From NCBI RefSeq assembly GCF_003403035.1, contig NZ_QURN01000001.1, forward strand, positions 434,001-498,000: a stretch of 64,000 nucleotides of DNA, read 5' to 3'. The stretch comes from Mesorhizobium denitrificans (GTDB lineage Bacteria > Pseudomonadota > Alphaproteobacteria > Rhizobiales > Rhizobiaceae). Shown here in pieces: positions 47,820 through 57,398 of the stretch. The notes under the pieces were generated by a model. It did not search any database, had not been told where the DNA came from, and saw only the letters and a list, made by a program, of their open reading frames with translations. The number at the start of each line of letters is the position of its first letter. Positions within the stretch are counted from its first letter, which is position 1. The translations under genes and the position numbers were made by a program.

Positions 47820-48485
47820 ATGCTTCGCTCTTCTTTGCGGATCGTCACTATAGCGGCCCCACTGGCCATGCTTGCGCTTGCCGGCTGTGCGGACCGCGTC
47901 AAAACCGGCGCCATCCCCGATGATTATCGGACCAACCACCCGATCATGATTTCGGAGCAGGAATCCGCGATCGACCTTCCCGTCGGTTCGACCGATCGCG
48001 GCGCCACAAAGGCGCAGGTGGAAACGCTCGAAGGTTTTCTGGCCAATTATGACAAGCACGCCGCGCCCGCATTGACGATCATGCGTCCCGTTGGTGCGAT
48101 GAACGACCTCGCCGCTTCGCGCGCTGCGCGTGATTTCGTGCGTGTCGCAAAGGCAAACGGCGTGCCGGCCGGCCGCATCAGCGTCACCACCTATCAGGCT
48201 GGTGCGCCAGACGCTTCCGCGCCCGTCCGCGTGTCCTTCATGGGCGTTAAGGCGCACACCAATGAGTGCGGTGTCTGGCCGGAAGACCTCACCCGCAACA
48301 AAGACAACACACATTATGCAAACTTCGGCTGCGCCTATCAGAACAACATTGCAGCGCAGATTTCCAACCCGAACGATCTGCTTGGACCACGCAAACAGAC
48401 CACGATCGACGCGGAAAATCGGGCCGTCGTTATCGAGGATTATCGCGTGAATTCGCGATCATTCATACCAACTATCAACTATTAA
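47820..48485 (+). CDS. cpaD: Pilus assembly lipoprotein CpaD
   Basis: 221 residues with a lipobox LALAGCAD near residues 18-25, so an outer-membrane or periplasmic lipoprotein. The CpaD-type C-terminal region is NECGVWPEDLTRNKDNTHYA, then NFGCAYQNNIAAQISNPNDL. GAGGGGA lies just before the ATG at 47820. It probably assists secretin assembly. Confidence 0.92.
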   Translation: MLRSSLRIVTIAAPLAMLALAGCADRVKTGAIPDDYRTNHPIMISEQESAIDLPVGSTDRGATKAQVETLEGFLANYDKHAAPALTIMRPVGAMNDLAASRAARDFVRVAKANGVPAGRISVTTYQAGAPDASAPVRVSFMGVKAHTNECGVWPEDLTRNKDNTHYANFGCAYQNNIAAQISNPNDLLGPRKQTTIDAENRAVVIEDYRVNSRSFIPTINY

Positions 48486-48537
48486 TAACTTAATAGAGAT
48501 ACTCTGCACGTATTGGTAGAGGGCAGGGGACGCTGAC

Positions 48538-49809
48538 ATGAGCAACCTGGCATATGAGGATCACGGCGGAGAGGATGATGGCGATGCGGCAGCGCTTCGC
48601 TCGGTTCGTCCCGTTCCGCGAATTTCGATTCAGTCATTTTGTGAGACGGAAGCCGTTGCCAGCGCGGTAGAACGGGCGGGACAGGACCGCCGCATGCTCA
48701 AGACGCACCTTAAGGTGCACATGGGCGGCCTGTCGACGGCGCTGGAATTTTACCAGACCGCACCCACGCCGAATCTCATCATTCTGGAATCGCGCAACGA
48801 ACCCAAGGATTTGATGGGCTCGTTGCAGCAGCTTTCCGAATATTGCGATCCTGCAACCAAGGTTATCGTCGTCGGCCACTATAATGATGTCGGCCTATAC
48901 CGTGACCTGATGCGCGCCGGTATTTCCGAATACATGGTTGCTCCGGTCACAATGACGGACATCATCAATGTCATTGCCGGCATCTTTATCGACCCCGAAG
49001 CCGCTCCGATGGGCAACTCCATCGCATTTGTCGGCGCAAAGGGTGGCGTTGGATCATCAACTATCGCGCACAATATCGCGTGGAGCATTTCCACGCTTTT
49101 CAAGTCCGAAGTCGTTGTCGCGGATCTCGATCTGGCTTTCGGCACGGCAAACATCAATTTCGATCAGGATCCACCGCAGGGCATGGCCGAAGCCGTGTTC
49201 GCGCCGGATCGTGTCGACGAGGTGTATCTGGACCGCTTGCTTACCCAATGCGCTGAGCATCTGTCATTGCTGGCTGCGCCGTCCACGCTCGACCGCACAT
49301 ATGATTTCGACAGCGATGCCTTCAGCCAGATCATCGACACCGCACAGCGCAGCGCGCCGGTGCTTATTCTCGATCTGCCACATGTGTGGACGGGTTGGGC
49401 GCGGCAAATCCTGACACGCGCTGATGAAGTGGTCATCACCGCAACGCCGGAACTTGCCAATCTGCGCAACGCCAAGACCATGATCGATATGTTGAAGAAG
49501 CTTCGGCCAAACGATGCGCCGCCGAAGCTGATCCTCAATCAGGTGGGCATGCCGAAGCGTCCGGAAATTTCGCCGAAAGAGTTTGCCGATCCTTTGGGCA
49601 TCGATCCATTGGCAGTCATCCCATTCGATCCCCAGCTTTTCGGCAAGGCCGGCAATAGCGGTCGCATGATTGGCGAGACGGATGCCAAAAGCCCGATAAC
49701 GCAGCAGCTTTCCGAAATCGCCCGCATCCTGACGGGTCGCGGCGAAATCAAGGCGCGCAAGTCACGGTCGTTCGGCGGGTTGCTGGGACGATTGAAGCGG
49801 AAGAAATAG
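48538..49809 (+). CDS. cpaE: Pilus assembly ATPase CpaE (TadZ)
   Basis: 423-residue MinD/ParA-like ATPase that localises the Tad machinery. An N-terminal receiver-like domain (NLIILESRNEPKDLMGSL) is followed by the deviant Walker A FVGAKGGVGSSTIAHNIAW and VVVADLDLAFGTANIN. The final basic tail is RKSRSFGGLLGRLKRKK. It is separated from cpaF by 221 bases filled by a family A repeat, an interruption of the usual tight operon. Confidence 0.94.
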   Translation: MSNLAYEDHGGEDDGDAAALRSVRPVPRISIQSFCETEAVASAVERAGQDRRMLKTHLKVHMGGLSTALEFYQTAPTPNLIILESRNEPKDLMGSLQQLSEYCDPATKVIVVGHYNDVGLYRDLMRAGISEYMVAPVTMTDIINVIAGIFIDPEAAPMGNSIAFVGAKGGVGSSTIAHNIAWSISTLFKSEVVVADLDLAFGTANINFDQDPPQGMAEAVFAPDRVDEVYLDRLLTQCAEHLSLLAAPSTLDRTYDFDSDAFSQIIDTAQRSAPVLILDLPHVWTGWARQILTRADEVVITATPELANLRNAKTMIDMLKKLRPNDAPPKLILNQVGMPKRPEISPKEFADPLGIDPLAVIPFDPQLFGKAGNSGRMIGETDAKSPITQQLSEIARILTGRGEIKARKSRSFGGLLGRLKRKK

Positions 49810-49830
49810 TTGGATGTTGGTGGAGATATA

Positions 49831-49983
49831 CCCCTCATCCGCCTGCCAGTACCTTCTCTCAAATGGGGAGAAGGGGGCAATGGCGATGCTGGGTTCAATC
49901 ACCAACGTTGCAATGTTTGTGAGGCGTTGACGTTTCTGCCTTCTCCCTTGCGGAAGAAGGTGCCGGTAGGCGGATGAGGGGTT
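49831..49983. repeat. Interspersed inverted-repeat element, family A copy 2
   Basis: Starts CCCCTCATCCGCCTGCCAGT and ends with the near reverse complement GTGCCGGTAGGCGGATGAGG, with internal CCTTCTC...GAGAAGG-type hairpins in each half. Same structure and length as 2625-2779. It lies between cpaE and cpaF inside the tad operon, so cpaF may have altered expression. Confidence 0.8.
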
Positions 49984-50030
49984 ATTTCTTGTCCGCTCGC
50001 TCAATGTACAAAAGTGGTGTGTAGGAAGTT

Positions 50031-51503
50031 ATGTTCGGTAGAAGAGGTAATGAGGAGCCGAGGGTAACTGGCGCGAAGCCGCCTGTTCCTCCTGCCCCGC
50101 CCGCGCGTCAACCGGCTGGTGATACGGCTGTGCTGACTGCACCGCGTCCCGCTGCTCGCCCGGCTCCTGAACCCGTTCGTGCGCCCGAGCCGCCAAAGCC
50201 GGTTGCCGCTCGCGAGCGCAGCGAAGCCTATTACGACACCAAGAGTCAGGTCTTTTCGGCGCTCATCGACACCATCGATCTTTCGCAGCTTGCCAAGCTC
50301 GAACCAGAAAATGCGCGCGAAGAAATCCGCGACATCGTCAACGACATCATCGCCATCAAGAATTTCGCGATGTCTATTGCCGAGCAGGAAGAGCTGCTCG
50401 ACGACATCTGCAACGACGTGCTTGGCTATGGTCCGCTGGAGCCGCTTCTGGCGCGCGATGACATTGCCGATATCATGGTCAATGGCGCGAAGCAGATTTA
50501 TATCGAGGTCAACGGTAAGGTCGAGCAAACGGGCATTCGCTTCCGCGACAACCAGCAGCTTCTGAACGTCTGCCAGCGCATCGTGAGCCAGGTTGGCCGT
50601 CGTGTTGATGAATCTTCGCCAATCTGCGACGCGCGCTTGCCAGATGGCTCGCGTGTCAACGTTATCGCGCCTCCGCTCGCCATCGATGGCGCCGCACTCA
50701 CCATTCGTAAGTTCAAGAAGGACAAGCTCACGCTTGACCAGCTCGTGCGCTTCGGGGCCATCTCGCCCGAAGGCGCGGAAATCCTGAAGATCATTGGCCG
50801 GGTGCGCTGCAACGTTATTATCTCCGGTGGTACGGGTTCGGGCAAGACCACATTGCTCAATTGTCTGACCAACTATGTTGACCGCGACGAGCGCGTCATC
50901 ACCTGCGAGGACTCCGCCGAATTGCAGCTCCAGCAGCCCCATGTCGTGCGGCTTGAAACGCGTCCACCGAACCTCGAAGGCGAAGGTCAGGTTACGATGC
51001 GCGATCTCGTAAAGAACTGCCTGCGTATGCGTCCTGAACGGATCATCGTGGGCGAGGTCCGCGGACCCGAAGTGTTCGACTTGCTGCAGGCCATGAATAC
51101 GGGCCACGATGGCTCGATGGGCACGATCCACTCCAACAGCCCGCGCGAATGCCTGAACCGTATGGAATCCATGATCGCGATGGGTGGTTTTTCCCTGCCG
51201 CAGAAGACCGTGCGCGAAATCATCGTCGGTTCGGTGGATGTCATCATTCAGGCTGCGCGTCTGCGCGATGGTTCACGCCGCATCACGCACATCACCGAGG
51301 TGATCGGCATGGAAGGCGACGTCATTATCACGCAGGATGTCGTCCTCTACAACATCACGGGCGAAGATCAGAACGGCAGGCTCGTCGGTCGGCATGTTTC
51401 GACAGGCATTGGCCGCCCGCAGTTCTGGGAGCGCGCTCGCTATTTCAATGAAGAGCAGCGCCTCGCCAATTCACTCGAATCCATGGAGGTCCAGAGGGAC
51501 TGA
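50031..51503 (+). CDS. cpaF: Pilus assembly/secretion ATPase CpaF (TadA)
   Basis: Hexameric ATPase that powers pilus extrusion, 490 residues. A Pro/Ala-rich N-terminus precedes the VirB11-like core. Walker A is [15 protein letters not shown]; the Asp box and Walker B region is [17 protein letters not shown]; the His box is [22 protein letters not shown] is 4 bases before the ATG at 50031. Confidence 0.96.
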   Translation: MFGRRGNEEPRVTGAKPPVPPAPPARQPAGDTAVLTAPRPAARPAPEPVRAPEPPKPVAARERSEAYYDTKSQVFSALIDTIDLSQLAKLEPENAREEIRDIVNDIIAIKNFAMSIAEQEELLDDICNDVLGYGPLEPLLARDDIADIMVNGAKQIYIEVNGKVEQTGIRFRDNQQLLNVCQRIVSQVGRRVDESSPICDARLPDGSRVNVIAPPLAIDGAALTIRKFKKDKLTLDQLVRFGAISPEGAEILKIIGRVRCNVIISGGTGSGKTTLLNCLTNYVDRDERVITCEDSAELQLQQPHVVRLETRPPNLEGEGQVTMRDLVKNCLRMRPERIIVGEVRGPEVFDLLQAMNTGHDGSMGTIHSNSPRECLNRMESMIAMGGFSLPQKTVREIIVGSVDVIIQAARLRDGSRRITHITEVIGMEGDVIITQDVVLYNITGEDQNGRLVGRHVSTGIGRPQFWERARYFNEEQRLANSLESMEVQRD

Positions 51504-51579
51504 GTTTTGCGTGAGGATGGGTATCTGGCGCTGCGGCCGAGTAGATTAGAGTACAGTACAGTAGAGTAGGAAAGCGTTC

Positions 51580-52593
51580 GTGTTCGGTTTCGATCTTACT
51601 TTCATAGGCATTCTCGTGCTTTCGGCAATTTCCGCCGGGGCCTTGGCCTATGCGATCCTTTTCAACACTGTGCGCGAAGAGAAGGTCCAGCAGCGGCGTT
51701 TCGAAAATGTGAAACGGGCTGAGGACGACCGTTCTGCTGCCAAAATCGTTCGCGACCGTCAGGCAGATGTGAGCAAGCGCCGCAAGGCGGTGCAGGAAAC
51801 GCTGAAAGATCTTGAGGACAGGAACAAGGCTCGCGAGCGCAACACCATGCGCCCGCCGTTGAAGATCCAGATCAAGCAGGCTGGCCTGGAAACCTCAATG
51901 GAACGCTTCTACATCTATTCCGCAATTTCCTGCGTGATGCTGACATTCGGCGCATATTTCATCAACATGCCCTATTATCTGCTTCCGGCGGTGGCTTTGG
52001 TTGGTGCGCTTGGTCTGCCTCGCTTTGTCATTTCTTTCCTTCGCAAGCGCCGCATCAAGCATTTCCTCGAAGAGTTTCCGAATGCGCTCGACATTATCGT
52101 CCGCGCGGTCAAATCCGGTCTGCCCTTGAACGATGGCGTGCGCCTCATTGCAACGGAAGCGCGAGAACCCGTGAAGGGCGAATTTCGGCGCATCGTCGAG
52201 GCTCAGCAGATTGGGATTTCCATTCCCGAAGCGTCCATGCGCATGACGGAAACGATGCCTTGCGCGGAAGCCGGATTTTTCGGCATCGTGATTCAGATTC
52301 AGTCGCAAGCAGGTGGTAATCTCTCCGAGGCGCTTGGCAATCTTTCGCGCGTGCTGCGTGACCGTAAAAAGATGAAGGCCAAAGTGGCCGCGCTTTCGAT
52401 GGAAGCAAAAGCTTCCGCTGTCATCATCGGCGCTTTGCCGATCGTCGTTGCGTTTCTCGTATACCTTACCAGCCCCACTTACATCATGCCGCTCTTCACC
52501 ACCTCGACCGGCAATCTGATGCTCGGCATTGGTGGGTTCTGGATGGGCATCGGCATTTTCATCATGCGGCAAATGATGAACTTCGAGGTATGA
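51580..52593 (+). CDS. tadB: Tad inner-membrane protein TadB
   Basis: 337-residue platform protein with the T2SF (GspF-like) domain FPNALDIIVRAVKSGLPLND. N-terminal and C-terminal membrane helices flank cytoplasmic domains. The start is GTG at 51580 with AGGAAAG upstream. The 76-base spacer after cpaF contains a short run of AGTAC/AGTAG repeats (about 51539-51570). With TadC it forms the pilus platform. Confidence 0.93.
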   Translation: MFGFDLTFIGILVLSAISAGALAYAILFNTVREEKVQQRRFENVKRAEDDRSAAKIVRDRQADVSKRRKAVQETLKDLEDRNKARERNTMRPPLKIQIKQAGLETSMERFYIYSAISCVMLTFGAYFINMPYYLLPAVALVGALGLPRFVISFLRKRRIKHFLEEFPNALDIIVRAVKSGLPLNDGVRLIATEAREPVKGEFRRIVEAQQIGISIPEASMRMTETMPCAEAGFFGIVIQIQSQAGGNLSEALGNLSRVLRDRKKMKAKVAALSMEAKASAVIIGALPIVVAFLVYLTSPTYIMPLFTTSTGNLMLGIGGFWMGIGIFIMRQMMNFEV

Positions 52594-52596
52594 GCC

Positions 52597-53610
52597 ATGA
52601 CTAGTTACGTATTCTCGACGCTCACCGACGGCTCGTTTCTCGTTTCGTTGTTTGTCGCTATCGCGGTCTTCGCTTCGCTGCTTTCCGTTTTTCCAAGCTT
52701 CGGCGGCAATACACTTGCATCGCGGATGAAAACCGTAGCTCTTGAGCGCGAAGAACTTCGCAACCGGCAGCGCAGCAAATTAGCGGAAGCCGAAGGCCGT
52801 CGTCGTGGTTTGCGCATCGAAGAATCGAAAGGCATGCGATCAATCGTTGATCGGCTCGATCTGCGCCGCGCACTTGCCGATGAAAACACGCTTGCCAAGC
52901 TGAAAATCGCCGGCTTTCGCGGCAATGATCCGCTGAACCGCTTCCTGTTTTTCCGCCTTGTGCTGCCATTCCTTTTCTTCGGCGGTGCGCTTTTCTACGT
53001 CTATGGCCTTGGCGAATTTGCCGAGCAGGCGGCTCCGATCCGTTTCTTCATCTGCGTCCTTGCCGCCTATGCTGGCTTTTACGCGCCGATCCTTTACGTC
53101 AATAACCGGGCTAACAAGCGCAAGGGTTCAATTCAGCGCGCCTGGCCGGATGCGCTCGACCTCATGCTGATCTGCGTGGAATCGGGTATGTCGGTCGAAG
53201 CCGCTTTGAAAAAGGTGTCGGAAGAAATCGGTTCCCAGTCCATCGATCTTGCCGAAGAACTTGTATTGACGACTGCCGAACTTTCATTCCTGCAGGAGCG
53301 TCGCCAGGCCTACGATAACCTGTCCTCCCGCACGGGCGTCGAAGCCGTCAAGTCGGTCGCGCAAGCTCTGATCCAAGCCGAGCGCTATGGTACTCCTGTT
53401 GCGCATGCCTTGCGTGTGCTTGCTCAGGAAAGCCGTGAAGCGCGTCTTACCGCCGCCGAAAAGAAGGCTGCCGCACTTCCGCCGAAGCTCACCGTTCCGA
53501 TGATCCTGTTTTTCCTGCCAGTGCTGTTCCTGATCATTCTCGGACCTGCCGGTATGCAGATCAGTGCGCAGGGCGGCTTCTCCGGCATGATGAACAGCGC
53601 GCCTCGCTAA
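52597..53610 (+). CDS. tadC: Tad inner-membrane protein TadC
   Basis: 337-residue second T2SF-domain protein (WPDALDLMLICVESGMSVEA), membrane helices near the N-terminus, centre and C-terminus (VPMILFFLPVLFLIILGPAG). It starts 3 bases after tadB. Last gene of the plus-strand cpa/tad run, followed by a strong hairpin terminator. Confidence 0.93.
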   Translation: MTSYVFSTLTDGSFLVSLFVAIAVFASLLSVFPSFGGNTLASRMKTVALEREELRNRQRSKLAEAEGRRRGLRIEESKGMRSIVDRLDLRRALADENTLAKLKIAGFRGNDPLNRFLFFRLVLPFLFFGGALFYVYGLGEFAEQAAPIRFFICVLAAYAGFYAPILYVNNRANKRKGSIQRAWPDALDLMLICVESGMSVEAALKKVSEEIGSQSIDLAEELVLTTAELSFLQERRQAYDNLSSRTGVEAVKSVAQALIQAERYGTPVAHALRVLAQESREARLTAAEKKAAALPPKLTVPMILFFLPVLFLIILGPAGMQISAQGGFSGMMNSAPR

Positions 53611-53636
53611 GCACGCTTTTACGGGCGTAAAACATG

Positions 53637-53663
53637 AAAAGCTCGCGCAAAGCGCGAGCTTTT
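53637..53663. terminator. Bidirectional terminator between tadC and tadD
   Basis: AAAAGCTCGCGC, loop AAA, GCGCGAGCTTTT: a perfect 12-bp stem that starts 26 bases after tadC and lies 70 bases after the convergent tadD stop. The flanking A and T runs serve both directions. Confidence 0.9.
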
Positions 53664-53733
53664 ATGACCGTATTTTTCCGAAAACCGCGCGTTTTGCGCT
53701 TAAAAGACCCGTTCGTTTGCGCGGTTTTTGCGC

Positions 53734-54543
53734 TCAGTTCGTGTTTTTGTCCTGCGCCTTGAGCTGGCCCCAGGCATTTTGCTGCGACAACATGCTGCGA
53801 AGATAAGCGACATTCGCCTTCGCTTGTTCAGGCGAAATATCCTGCCCGGCAATCTGTTCGGCCTCTCCGAACCGGCCCTGCAATCCGACCACCAGCGCCA
53901 GATTCTGCCGCACCCTGCTATCCGCACCCGGCTGCGAAACCGCTGTTTTCAAATAGCTTTCAGCGGTCTTCAAATTGCCTTCCAGAACGTAGGACATACC
54001 GAGATTTGAAAGTACGCTCGGCTCGTTCGGCTGGATGTCCAGCGCCTTGCGATAAAGCTCTCTTGCCAGCTCGCGATCGCCCAGCTGGTCCACAATCGAT
54101 GCCTCTGCCGACATCAATCGCCAATCCGGATATTCCGGCGTTTGCGCTCTGCGAACTGCGTCCAATGCCGGCTCGAGTTGACCGTCGGAAGCCAGCGCTT
54201 TCCCATATGCCGCAAGGACTTCACGGTCTTTCGGATGCTCAATTGCGAGCTTGCGAACGACCGCCAAAGCCTGATCGCTATTGCCGTTCGCCTGCAATGC
54301 ACTGGCATAACCCAATGCCGTGCCTTTGTCGGTCGGGTTCTTGGAATAAGCGTTTCCGAGCGTCGTCGCATCGCCCGTTGCAATTGCTGTTTGCGTGCCG
54401 GAACCATCGCGATTGATTGATCCGGTTGTCATCTTGCTGTTGGCACATGCTGAAACACTGGCCGCCAGCGCTATTGCCGCAGCAACCTTGATCATGCGTT
54501 TCCCGGTTGCCTTCCCAGCCCTATTGGTCCACATCGCCACCAT
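53734..54543 (-). CDS. tadD: TPR-repeat lipoprotein TadD
   Basis: 269 residues from the ATG at 54543 (GGAG 8 bases upstream). Signal with lipobox: AAAIALAASVSACANS. Several tetratricopeptide-like repeats follow (GYASALQANGNSDQALAVVR, AYGKALASDGQLEPALDAVR, LYRKALDIQPNEPSVLSNLG). In Tad systems TadD is an outer-membrane pilotin-like lipoprotein for the secretin. It is convergent with tadC. Confidence 0.88.
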   Translation of the reverse strand: MVAMWTNRAGKATGKRMIKVAAAIALAASVSACANSKMTTGSINRDGSGTQTAIATGDATTLGNAYSKNPTDKGTALGYASALQANGNSDQALAVVRKLAIEHPKDREVLAAYGKALASDGQLEPALDAVRRAQTPEYPDWRLMSAEASIVDQLGDRELARELYRKALDIQPNEPSVLSNLGMSYVLEGNLKTAESYLKTAVSQPGADSRVRQNLALVVGLQGRFGEAEQIAGQDISPEQAKANVAYLRSMLSQQNAWGQLKAQDKNTN

Positions 54544-54647
54544 GTCCCTCACTCCACAGCGGCTTCGTTGGCCGCGCTATCACGAAGAAATATTCTGTTA
54601 ACCCTAACGGATGGTTAATTACCGCCGGAACTTGTTAAGGAATGACC

Positions 54648-56015
54648 ATGCAGCTTGAGTTTCTGGACGCTGGAAAAACTGCGCGAACGGTCCACCTCGT
54701 TACCGTCGATGGGCTGGCGGAAAGTGGCGCTGGAGCGCAGGCGCTGGCTTGGGCAAAGGCCAATGGGTATACGGGCAAAGCCGGTAAATTGCTGGCTTTT
54801 CCTGATGCAACTGGCGCCGTGGCGGGCGCTTTTTTCGGCCAGTCCGATGAACTCGGCACAACGCTCAAGCTGGCTTCGCTGACACGCGATTTGCCGGAAG
54901 GCGATTGGGCCGTTTCAGGTTCGCTGGCCGATCCCACATTCGCTGCTTTGGCATTGAAACTCGGCGCATATGACTTTGTCCGCTATCGCAAAGAAACCGA
55001 TCGCACGCTGCGTTTCGTTGCGCCTGAAGGTGCCGACATGGCGCGCGCCGGTCGCATTGCGGATGGCGTTTTTCTCGCCCGCGATCTCATCAACACCCCG
55101 ACCAATGATATGGGGCCTGACCAGCTCGAAGATGCGGTCCGCCAGTTGGCCAAGCAGCATGGCGCCGAAGTCTCGGTTACTTCGGGCGATGCCTTGCTCA
55201 AGGAAAGACTTTTCATGATCCACGCGGTTGGCCGCGCATCGGCGCATGCGCCGCGACTGATCGACATGCGCTGGGGACCGGCGAATGCGCCGCTGGTAAC
55301 GCTGGTCGGCAAAGGCGTTTGCTTCGATACTGGTGGCCTGGACATCAAGCCAGCCAGCGGAATGCTGCTGATGAAAAAGGATATGGGCGGCGCTGCAAAT
55401 GTGCTCGGCCTGGCCTCAATGATCATGGCTGCAAAGCTGAAATTGCGCTTGCGGGTACTGATTCCGGCGGTCGAAAACTCTATTTCGGCCAATGCATTTC
55501 GCCCCGGCGATGTGCTGCAAAGCCGCAAGGGCATCACGGTCGAGATCGGCAATACGGATGCGGAAGGCCGTCTGATTCTTGGCGATGCACTCGCCGTTGC
55601 GGATGAGGAAGCGCCTTCGCTTTTGATCGATATGGCAACGTTGACCGGCGCCGCGCGTGTCGCGCTCGGCCCGGATTTGCCCCCTTATTATACGGATGAT
55701 GACGCGTTTGCGGCTGAGCTGGAAGCAGCCTCCGCGAAGGTCGCCGATCCGCTTTGGCGTATGCCGCTTTGGCAGGCCTATCGCCCCAAACTGGACTCGA
55801 AAATCGCTGACACGAACAATGTGACGACCGATGGATTTGCAGGCTCGATCACTGCCGCACTGTTCTTGCAGCGCTTTGTCGAAAAGGCCGCGAGCTGGTC
55901 GCATTTCGATATTTTCGGCTGGAATCCGACTGCGAAACCTTGGTCGCCGGTGGGTGGCGAGGCGCAATGTATTCGCGCGCTGGAGCAACTGCTGACCACA
56001 CGCTTCGGCGCATAA
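54648..56015 (+). CDS. Leucyl aminopeptidase family protein (M17)
   Basis: 455-residue cytosolic metallo-aminopeptidase that trims N-terminal residues from peptides. The M17 signature NTDAEGRLIL is present, with metal-binding GKGVCFDTGGLDIKP and the active-site KKDMGGAANVLGL. The ATG at 54648 is favoured because AAGGA is 6 bases upstream; an ATG at 54642 is too close. Shorter than E. coli PepA in the N-domain, as usual in this subfamily. It may process peptides imported by the nearby yej system. Confidence 0.92.
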   Translation: MQLEFLDAGKTARTVHLVTVDGLAESGAGAQALAWAKANGYTGKAGKLLAFPDATGAVAGAFFGQSDELGTTLKLASLTRDLPEGDWAVSGSLADPTFAALALKLGAYDFVRYRKETDRTLRFVAPEGADMARAGRIADGVFLARDLINTPTNDMGPDQLEDAVRQLAKQHGAEVSVTSGDALLKERLFMIHAVGRASAHAPRLIDMRWGPANAPLVTLVGKGVCFDTGGLDIKPASGMLLMKKDMGGAANVLGLASMIMAAKLKLRLRVLIPAVENSISANAFRPGDVLQSRKGITVEIGNTDAEGRLILGDALAVADEEAPSLLIDMATLTGAARVALGPDLPPYYTDDDAFAAELEAASAKVADPLWRMPLWQAYRPKLDSKIADTNNVTTDGFAGSITAALFLQRFVEKAASWSHFDIFGWNPTAKPWSPVGGEAQCIRALEQLLTTRFGA

Positions 56016-56058
56016 AATCTGAAACGGATGCGAAACGATTGTTGCATATCCTGCAAGT

Positions 56059-56409
56059 ATGTCGATTGTTCTGCGTCCGATACAAGCGTTGCGCCTCTGG
56101 GAGCGGGTGGCATTGGCAGAGGTCCACGACGATGGACCTGACCTCAGCACGCGCCAGATTGCCATTCTGCTTTGCATCTATCTGGAGCGGCCACCGCACA
56201 CGGTTCGCGGGCTGGCTGCAAGATTGGGCGTGACCAAGCCTGTCATATCGCGCGCGCTGGATACGATGGGCGCGCTCAAACTGGTGCATCGGCATCGGGA
56301 CGAAAACGACCGCCGCAACGTGCTTGTCGGACGCACGGTAGAGGGCGCACTTTATGTCGAGCGCTTTGGTGATACGATCATCGCCAAGGCAAGGGAGCTT
56401 CCGCTTTGA
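56059..56409 (+). CDS. MarR-like winged-helix regulator
   Basis: 116-residue protein with a MarR-type winged helix: LSTRQIAILLCIYL, HTVRGLAARLGVTKPVISRA, LDTMGALKLVHRHRDENDRR. It lacks the longer MarR dimerisation helices. Its stop overlaps the TTG start of the NlpC/P60 gene, so both are coupled; control of that gene is possible but unproven. Confidence 0.85.
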   Translation: MSIVLRPIQALRLWERVALAEVHDDGPDLSTRQIAILLCIYLERPPHTVRGLAARLGVTKPVISRALDTMGALKLVHRHRDENDRRNVLVGRTVEGALYVERFGDTIIAKARELPL

Positions 56410-57257
56410 CGCATTTCGACAAACGCCTTCATGCGATCCGTGACGATCTTGCAGATGCGCGGCTGAAGAGCGAAGTCGCTGCTCCACGCTATGTCCAAGG
56501 TCGCCGCGCGTTCGTTCGCGCGCCCGTTGTCGATCTCAAGCGCAAGCCGTCCGAAAGCGCCGGGATCGACACGCAATTGATATATGGCGCGCCGGTTCTG
56601 CTGTTTGATGAGGCCGAAGGTTGGGCCTGGGTGCAAGCCGAGCAGGATGGTTATGTTGGCTATGTCGATGCCGGTGCGCTTGCTGAAGCGCAGGAGCATC
56701 CGACGCATCGTGTAGTGGTTCCGCGCACATTCATCTATCCCGGTGCCGATCTGCGCTTTCCAAGAGCCAGCGTGCTTTCAATGGGATCGGTAGTTGCGAT
56801 TTCCGGCGAAGCTGAAACCCGCGGCACGCGGTATGCACTGACGGCCGATGGCAACGCGCTGATTGCCGCGCATCTTCAGCCGATTGATGCCGAGGCGGAC
56901 GACTATGTTTCCATCGCGCAGCTTTTTCTGAACACGCCTTATCTCTGGGGCGGCACGACCGGCTTCGGCATTGATTGTTCCGGGCTGGTGCAGACATCAA
57001 TGATGATGGCTGGCCGGAAGGTGCTTCGCGATACGGACATGCAGGAAGCGACGATCGGCGAAGAAATCAATCCGGAAAATGGACTGCGCCGCGGCGATCT
57101 CGTTTTCTGGAAGGGCCACGTCGCGATCATGGTCGATCCCGAACTGATGATACACGCAAACGGCCACACCATGCTGGTGTCGTTGGAACTGCTGGCCGAT
57201 GCGATAGAGCGCATCGGCTATCTCTACGGACATCCCAACCGCTACAGACGGCCTTAG
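56406..57257 (+). CDS. C40-family (NlpC/P60) hydrolase with SH3-like region
   Basis: 283-residue cell-wall peptidase. An SH3-like region lies near 33-95 and a second near 100-158. The NlpC/P60 domain has Cys191 in GFGIDCSGLV, His238 in WKGHVAIM and a further His250. No signal sequence is seen from the TTG start at 56406; homologues have the same start, and gamma-D-Glu-diaminopimelate bonds are the usual target. Overlaps the MarR-like gene by 4 bases. Confidence 0.9.
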   Translation: MTHFDKRLHAIRDDLADARLKSEVAAPRYVQGRRAFVRAPVVDLKRKPSESAGIDTQLIYGAPVLLFDEAEGWAWVQAEQDGYVGYVDAGALAEAQEHPTHRVVVPRTFIYPGADLRFPRASVLSMGSVVAISGEAETRGTRYALTADGNALIAAHLQPIDAEADDYVSIAQLFLNTPYLWGGTTGFGIDCSGLVQTSMMMAGRKVLRDTDMQEATIGEEINPENGLRRGDLVFWKGHVAIMVDPELMIHANGHTMLVSLELLADAIERIGYLYGHPNRYRRP

Positions 57258-57398
57258 TGTTGCTTAGCGTCGGTGGCGCGAGGGGTTTGCAAATTGCGAT
57301 AACTCGTGCTGCTCCTCACCCTTGCTCACTCCCCGTAAGCAGGGAGATGGAGAATTGAGAAGTTCACGCGATACTCAAAACTCGCAAGCCCACCGACC

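Noticed and set aside
50001-51131. 376-codon minus-strand frame opposite cpaF
   Set aside because: Antisense shadow of CpaF.
57258-57398. Repeat element between the NlpC/P60 gene and ghrA
   Set aside because: A weak CTCCC...GGGAG hairpin recalls family A, but too little matches to call a copy.
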